Source: Hirundichthys speculiger (lineage: Eukaryota; Chordata; Actinopteri; Beloniformes; Exocoetidae). From it: a DNA stretch of 64,000 nt. Under the pieces are notes generated by a model. The model saw only the letters and a program-made list of their open reading frames with translations. It was not told the DNA's origin and ran no database searches. The position numbers were made by a program, and so were the translations under genes. Where the stretch lies: the NCBI GenBank assembly GCA_018398805.1, contig JAGFBZ010001285.1:1-64000 (forward strand), given 5' to 3'. Below are positions 57,317-64,000 of this stretch, piece after piece (within the stretch, counting starts at the first letter, position 1; every line of letters starts with the position of its first letter).

Positions 57317-57860
57317 TAAACTACTGGATACATGATGCTCCCACATAGTCATTCTTTATCTGCTTTAGTTTTCTTCTTGCTTCCTTATTCTCCTTTTAAA
57401 TACTCATCTGATGCCAGAGTTCAATCTACAAACATTAGATAATTTCTTTTGCATCCCTTTATTTTTTTCCACCACCACCATCCCTAAAAACTCCTGATAG
57501 AATTAACCTTTTAAATTATAACGTCAGTCTTACATCATTACATCTCGACCATTAAATGGTACAGCACAGGAGTAAAATGTTTAACGTCTAATATAATATT
57601 ATAACATGACATAATGTCTTCATGAGGACACCTAGTTTTACAGCTTTTCTTCTCTTTCTGTTAAATATAGTCTCCATTAAATGCTCCATCACCGTTTGAA
57701 CTTTTTTTTTCTTCCAAACATCTTCTAAGATACTAAAACAGAGAAAATGGCTTTTGCTTTTTCACACAAATTTCCTCTACTCATACAGAACTAGCAGGAA
57801 TAAAATGATATCTTACCTCTGATAGATATAAAATACATGTGACAAAATCACCACGACTGA

Positions 57861-57862
<2 letters not shown>

Positions 57863-57892
<30 letters not shown>
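57863..57892. repeat. (GT)n microsatellite
   Basis: About 15 GT dinucleotides. Confidence 0.93.
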
Positions 57893-57895
<3 letters not shown>

Positions 57896-60893
57896 CCCAG
57901 TGCTAAGTCAGTGTTCTGAATGTACATGTAAGACAATGCTTGTTCGATGTGACAGCCTATAAAATCATACTCCAAATGCTTCCCAGCATGCTCCATCATG
58001 AAACAACATCAGTACACCCACACACGAGCGTCGCTGCAGGAAATCTTCCCGCCAAACCTTCCCAGTGTCATTCCTCCGTCCTAAACAAAGTGCAGTGCCT
58101 GACCAAACCAAAAGGTGGTGCTCTGCTACTCCTGTGTGACTGAAGAGCTGCTGGCATTAGTAGTGACAGGGGGAAGAGAGGTCTGATCAAATAAAAGAAG
58201 TCTTTTTAAATATATATGATGATAAATTACATAGAGCAGAGAATTAAGAATTAAGTGGCTTTGCAATCCACAGCTTTCACTGGCACACAGATAACCTGGA
58301 GGAGAAAAGCCACAGGAGGTTAGAAGAACCTTTGCATCCAATAGCTCCTACGAGCAGAATACCAATGAATGAACATCCCAGAAGCCCGTCAAAGGATCCT
58401 TTCATCCCCTTACATTTCCACTGACCAAAGCACAAACAGCAGGCCTAACAGGTAGAAAACGCTACCAGAACGTCAGACTTGAAAGGTGCATTTTACAGCC
58501 AGTCAGTCAATAAGGGATATTTCCTTACTTTCAGACAAAAGTTTGCCTGTACAGTTTTATCACAGGCACTAGTGTCTGTGCCTCAAGACACCAGTCAAGG
58601 TTCTTTTAGCTTCTGCATAAATTAAAACAATGAACGCAGAGTTTTTTTTTGGTATTTGAAGGTTTCTACTCTTGCAGGGTGAAACAGGGTGGGACTCTAT
58701 ACTATGAGATCACTTCTTTTTGTTTAGTTTTATTTCCACAGATTTGTGTTTACACTGATCACATCCTTTGGTTAAAAAAATGTTTATAAGGCATGAAACA
58801 CCTATAGGATAGCTATATTTTTTTTTTAGCAAAACTGTGATTTGCATAGGGATAAGCTCCTAGATTTTTGCGTGAGATAACACATTGCAAATGTAATCGA
58901 CACCCCCCTCCCATCGCCAGGCAACTGTTGTCAACACAATCAAGAGAAGGTGAGGTGAGCAAATGCAGCCTGCAGGATCCGAGATGGTGGCGACTCGGTG
59001 ATAAACAGAGTCTGCTGAGGAAGAAACTGTCTGGGCTTTGCAATCAATATTCAGCATAGTGCCTGAGCTGACTCACAAATGCATTTCCATCTGGGAAACT
59101 GAGCGCCGTACAGCAGAGACAGGGAGAGGGAGGAGGAAGAGAAAGTTACAGGTATGACACTTCAAAGGCGGATGATAGACGTTGGGGAGTGAGTTGTTTG
59201 GTGTAATAGGCCCGGTGGGGGGGGGGCAGTAGGTAGGCCTAGAGGCAGGAATGGCGTTAGAGACGCGAATGGGACAGAGACATCAGCAGAGGGACAGAAG
59301 GCAAAAAAAATCTAATAAGAGAGACCAAAGGGAACCCAGAGAAACAACATAACGTGAAAAAAAAAGCTGTTTATACAATGTGCTGTGGAAGGTAGTTGCC
59401 ACGTAACAGGAATAATGGATAAGGAGGAGAGGTTGAGTTTGAGTGACAGATATGACAGAGGGGAGACAGACGACATTGAGATGTTCGACTTCAAACAACA
59501 GACTTGGAGACGAGGGCCGGTTTCCACCGGAGAGCCCGGGGTTTGAGTGACAGCTGTGATGGGAGTGAAGTACATGTTGAGGCTGAGGCAGTGCTTGATG
59601 TCATAGATACGACAGAACAAATGGTGTATCGGCGAAAGATGAAAGAAACACAGAGGACAGGATGAAAATAGAAGCTTGTGGAGGACTTACAATAGCTTCC
59701 TGTCTACAATAACATCTGCTGACAGATATGGACTGTCCAACTTTCGTCTTTTTGGAAAATTCACATGAGCTGCTACATGCCCTGCTTTCAAACAAATAAT
59801 ATTGTACAAAGATAATTTTATGTTAGAAAGCATATTTCTAATGATTGAATGAGTTATGAGTTCTCTTGTTTGAAGTTAAACCCAAATAGATCTGATAAGG
59901 TATTAAAAGGATTAAGATTTGATTGAGAGGTTCGCCGCTGCATTCAGAGATGGTGAGATAGAGGCGAAGATGAAGACCTTTGAAGAAAACGCTGGTTCTT
60001 AATAGAAAAAAAACAACAGGAACTTTCACAGCTGATACTTTTAAGATAGTAACTTTTAGTGTTTCACAACCATGATCATGTTTGAGAAGCATGAGCAGAA
60101 TCTGTACTTACGACAATTTACTATGACATCACCAGGAAGAGGTCTGATCCTTTTATGTCAACAAACTGCTAACTCCATACACCATTTTAAAACGAAGCTC
60201 TACAAAAGCAAAGGATCTGATCGGCTTGTGTTCTACAAATAAGGCCACAAGAGAACTCATTAAACGGTTTCTTAAAACTTTACCATATAGCACACAGTAT
60301 GATGTATGCCTTGTCTCTAAAAGAAACATCAGAATCCATCCAGGTCCGAAATCCACTTCTCTGCAGCCCTACGGGACGATCCAGAAGGACATTTTAAGAT
60401 GAGGAACCTGCTGGTTTGATAAGCAAATGGACCGACCAGGCTGAGATTTAGTGGGATAGCGATAAATAACCTGTTGAGATGTCATCTGGCTCACTATAAG
60501 ACTGATTTGTGTAGCTGGGACTCAATTTTCTTACTAGCAAATACCCTTTTCAAAACAAAGATAAGTACTTAAATCAAGCTGTTAGCAATCAGGCACTGAA
60601 ATCACCCACAATCAGTAAGATTTCAAGTGATCACTGGAAAAATCCCCCTCTCAAACAGCGACTGTCCATTTATAACAGTACTGTAACCGAATGCCTACAG
60701 AACTCTGGATTTCTATGCATGAAGTAGCGTGCATTTATACGGCAACGAGATGGTGTCAAGACACAGATTATATGTAGATCAAACTACACCAGGGTTAGTT
60801 GGGAACCAGCTTAAACCACTGAGCTACCCAGAGGCCCCAAACATGTCTAAATGCTGCGTTTTTCTTAATATACATTATTATTAGGGGTGTAAA

Positions 60894-61230
60894 GATGAAC
60901 CGATTTGAATCGGTTATCGATCTGTGACGTATGAGATCCGAGTGCATCGGTCAATGGAGAACTGGATCGGTAAAAATGCACTACGGACGGTCCGATGTCC
61001 CATATTTACGGCGGCGAATCGGTTTTCCTGAGGTCCAGCGACCCAGACCTGTCATTGTTGTGCCAACGGTCGCGTGAACTCTCACGAGACTCCAGTGTTG
61101 ACATTTTACCTGTAAAAGTCGTGACGTCAGCTATGTAGCTGGAGAGAGCGGCTAGCAACATGTCAGACAACGCGGATGAAATATACAGAGCTTCTCACCA
61201 CTGGTAAATGTAGGGAAGGAATATGAACGT
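60894..61230 (+). mobile_element. hAT left-end fragment
   Basis: Starts TAGGGGTGTAAAGATGAACC followed by GATTTGAATCGGTTATCGAT, a hAT subterminal pattern. At about 61160 a short ATG frame (MSDNADEIYRASHHW) resembles the start of a transposase and stops at once. No right terminus was found. Confidence 0.5.
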
Positions 61231-61479
61231 ACGCTCGTCTGCCTCGTCCCTGGCGTGGACATCACTGGGTCCTGCTTCTTATCTCGCTTAGCAACGTAAC
61301 CTCCGAGTACTCCAAGTACACAGGAATGAAGAACGTTCGTTAATGTTCGAAGAATGACTGGAGTAATGGAACAATCTGGTGTATGATTGATTTCATTTTC
61401 ATGTTATTGATTCATTTCAGACATGTCAAAAAAATCTTTTAAAGTAGACAATTTTAACTCTATCGTGAATCTATGTATC

Positions 61480-63110
61480 TGAAAATATGAATAGATTTAT
61501 AAAATATATAATAATGCATAAATCAATATACACTGACACATGTGCATAACCATCATTTAGAAACATATAGAACCTCTTGTAAATAAATCTAAATATTAAA
61601 TGGACATATTGCCCCCAAAAAAGAAAAAGAAAAAATAAACAAAATGTATACCCAATGTATACACACCGATCTATATACATACATATACATATCAATATGC
61701 AAAACACATATCTGGTTTAACATGTCTGAAAAGGGGTAGGAAGAAGTAAAACTTATTTAATCAGACCCCTTCTCCAATGTTCCATGATTACCCTTAAAAT
61801 TTATCCGGTTTTTGAGGCCTTATCCTAAATTTTAGTTGTAATTTCATATCCAGATAGACATAAACATTTAACTACATACACACATACTGATACACACACA
61901 TTCACTCTACAGTACATACTATAATATATACTATAGTATATACTACAGTACATACTACATATACTTCACTCTGCATATTCACACCCACACACACAGTGCA
62001 CCCCGAGAGCACCCAGATACCCCCCCCCATCCCACCATGCTGCACTCTAACACCAAACCCACTCGAGCCCAGTCCCCCCCACCAGCCCCCCATATTGCGC
62101 AAGAGCAGAACCAAGAGGGTCCCCGACCCGGTTGGCCCACATAAGGCACCACATCAACACAAGCACCCAGACCCCGACAGCAACACCCATGAGCCCACCC
62201 AGGCACCACCCACCCCCCTCTGCCAGCCCCTAAGACCCCCCCCCCCCCCCCACAGCGGAAGCCCCCCTGCTGGGGCAGGTTGGGGGCGCCCACTCAACCC
62301 CCGCCATGCAGCGGAGAGACATGACCAAGAGTGACGGGAGGCACCCCGAGCAAAACCCCCGAGCACCGCTACCAAGGGCCTGAACACCAATGCCAATGCA
62401 ATGCCCCACACCAACCCCCCCGAAGGTCCACAAAGACCCTCAGAGCCCCACCCCGCCCCACCACCAAGGGCACAAATGTGGACCACTGAGGGAAACCAGA
62501 CCCAAACAGCCACAGTACCAGACCAGAACACAGAAGGACCAAGAAAAGCAAAGGAGATCCAACTATCTCCCAAAGCACCACATACACACACACACACAAA
62601 AATACACAATCACACCAGCTATTTACAGACACTCATTCAGGTTCACCTCAGATCATCATCCCTGTACTTGTTGAAAATCATTAGTCTTTTCTTAAACACA
62701 CTCATGCTTGGACGTTGCTTCAGTTCTTGGCTAAGTTTATTCCAAACCTTCACACCACTGACTGAAGTGCACGTTCTCTTCCTGGTTGTTTGGACACTCC
62801 TGGTCCTAAAGTTAAGGTTTCCCCTGTAATCATAACCCCCCTTTCTATCAGTAAAACGTTTCTGGATGTTATCTGGTAGTTGTTTGTTCCTGGCTTTATA
62901 CATCAGCTGCGCTGTTTGAAATTCTACCAGATCTGGGAGTTTTAGTCGGCAGGAGTTTATAAATAACTGGTTGGTATGGTCCTAGAAACCTGCCTTATGG
63001 ACCGTTCTGACGGCTCTTTTCTGGAGTGTGCATAACGGTCGGAGTGAGGATTTGTAGGTGTTACCCCGAACTTCCACACAGTAATTCAAATATGGCAAAA
63101 TGATTCTGGC
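61480..63110 (-). mobile_element. Rex1-like LINE 3' end with long C/A-rich UTR
   Basis: On the minus strand, 62643-62903 reads the end of a reverse transcriptase (QLPDNIQKRFTDRKGGYDYR, then SGVKVWNKLSQELKQRPSMS and VFKKRLMIF). This is followed by a low-complexity, G-rich (minus strand) 3' UTR at 61980-62600 and then AT-rich sequence with GGGGTAGGAAGAAGTAAAAC. SGVKVWN..S.ELK is a Rex1/Babar-type ending. The element is 5' truncated near 63110. Confidence 0.7.
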
Positions 63111-64000
63111 AAAATGATTCTGGGCAGGATTTACTGACTGTCCAAGTGTCATTTAAATTGCCGATTTCTGAAGTGCTCAGTTTGCTTATTGGGGCAATTA
63201 TATGATAATTAAATTAAAAAAAAATATTCCGACTCCGACCCCCCCCCCCCCCCCACCACCTCAAAATAGAAAACTTGGATCTACATGATTCACGTAGATC
63301 ACTCTTTTTGACTTCAAAACGGCAAATTTTGCCTAAAGGTGAGGGATTTTAATGCCTGAAGTATTAGTTATTCAGTGTTTAGAGCTTTTTGTAATAAAAA
63401 AAAAAAATATAAGAAAAGCTAATGTTCAGAGTTACAGGCATCAAAAAGACATGTTGAATTTAACATGCTATTTTCTATAACTGCTTACTAAAGGTTTGGA
63501 TCCATGTATCTTGTTGTCAGTGATGTTTTACTGTTGAAGTTCACCAGTGACTGAATCACTAGTCATTCTGAATTTTTGCCTTTAATAGGGAACTGAATTG
63601 TTTCATAACAACTACTTTTATTTTTGATATCTAACCTCAGCCTTATGCTCAGTGTATTCTCACATTAGCAGGAATAATTAAACTTTGTGCCATTTTTATC
63701 TTTTATTTTCTGTTGAGGGAAAGCAAGAATTGGATTTTAATTATGAGCAGAGTTTTGCAAACCTGTGCAAGTGAGGCGCACCAGATTGCGAGTTTTGCGT
63801 TTCATTATGTAATGTCAATTATCCCCCCAGGTATATTGTAAAGGCTTAAGTTAATGTTGTCTGAATTTATGTTTAATAGGCCTGGTGTACTGTCTCTTGG
63901 ACATTAAATAAACAAAAGAATACTATTTTGAAATTAAATTTGTGTTTCTCTTTTTCTTCTCAGTAATAAAGCAAAAATAAGTAGTTGGGGTTAAATTATT
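63111..64000. other. Right edge, nothing recognised
   Basis: AT-rich sequence with a poly-C run (63240-63254) and poly-A runs. No phkb exon was identified. Confidence 0.4.

Larger units (their letters stand above)
54553..64000. other. phkb intron or upstream region; no further exon found
   Basis: 9.4 kb. It contains a hairpin (55005-55091), a Tc1-like end, (TA)n and MITE cluster (56850-57316), a (GT)n tract (57863-57892), a hAT end (60894 onward) and a Rex1-like LINE end (61480-63110). Several minus-strand donor-like sites (near 57817, 59690 and 60109) do not yield recognisable PHKB sequence. Confidence 0.5.

Noticed and set aside
57817..60110. Donor-like minus-strand sites near 57817, 59690 and 60109 as possible further phkb exons
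   Set aside because: The sequence upstream of each does not translate into anything I recognise from PHKB, and no convincing acceptor and phase combination was found.
61996..62829. Proline- or glycine-rich open frames of 70-151 codons on both strands
   Set aside because: They come from the C/A-rich 3' UTR of a LINE fragment; composition alone explains the open frames.

Overview
The window is a piece of a teleost-like fish nuclear genome. Evidence: a vertebrate-type split gene with GT-AG introns, and a dense mix of cut-and-paste DNA transposons (hAT, Tc1-like, piggyBac-like, P/THAP-like, Harbinger-like), MITEs and LINE 3' ends (L2-, RTE- and Rex1-like) that is typical of teleosts. The species cannot be named from the sequence. 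No prokaryotic feature, CRISPR array or rRNA was seen.

The only host protein-coding gene I recognise is PHKB, the beta regulatory subunit of phosphorylase kinase, on the minus strand. Fifteen constitutive or alternative exon positions (sixteen exons in all) run from 54552 down to the stop codon at 33836-33838. They encode roughly the C-terminal 557 residues of a protein of about 1,090. The N-terminal half must lie beyond 54552, most likely beyond the right edge of the window, because I found no further exon in 54553-64000. Two homologous 91-nt exons (46066-46156 and 40686-40776) sit in tandem and carry alternative versions of the same 30-residue segment. Phase arithmetic forces use of exactly one of them, which reproduces the mutually exclusive exon pair known in mammalian PHKB. 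One exon (48558-48617) carries one base too many for the reading frame and ends in an in-frame TGA. This is either an assembly error or a real lesion. The protein ends in a CAAX-like box (C-S-V-S).

Regions. 1-2118: intergenic, with the end of a Harbinger-like repeat. 2127-6845: a 4.7-kb hAT element with perfect 8-bp target-site duplications (TSDs), a two-exon transposase gene (minus strand, frame-disrupted) and an extraordinary GC-rich inverted-repeat block upstream of the gene. 8150-12249: two inverted piggyBac-like elements with internal minisatellites, one of them nested in a hAT MITE. 13446-14095 and 32173-32872: Harbinger-like copies, one retaining a Myb/SANT-like fragment. 15130-16319: Tc1-like MITE split by a hAT element. 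22139-22802: hAT MITE. 23994-26487: degenerate repeat split by a THAP-bearing, P-like element. 29150-30590: RTE-like LINE split by a hAT element. 32960-54552: PHKB with its own intronic transposons, including a 409-bp near-perfect hairpin 59 nt from a splice acceptor. 54553-64000: PHKB intron or upstream region with repeats and a Rex1-like LINE end.

Nothing in the first 32 kb reads as a host gene. Two stretches (about 19.8-20.0 kb and 27.8-28.1 kb) look like possible conserved non-coding elements, but this cannot be shown without alignment.
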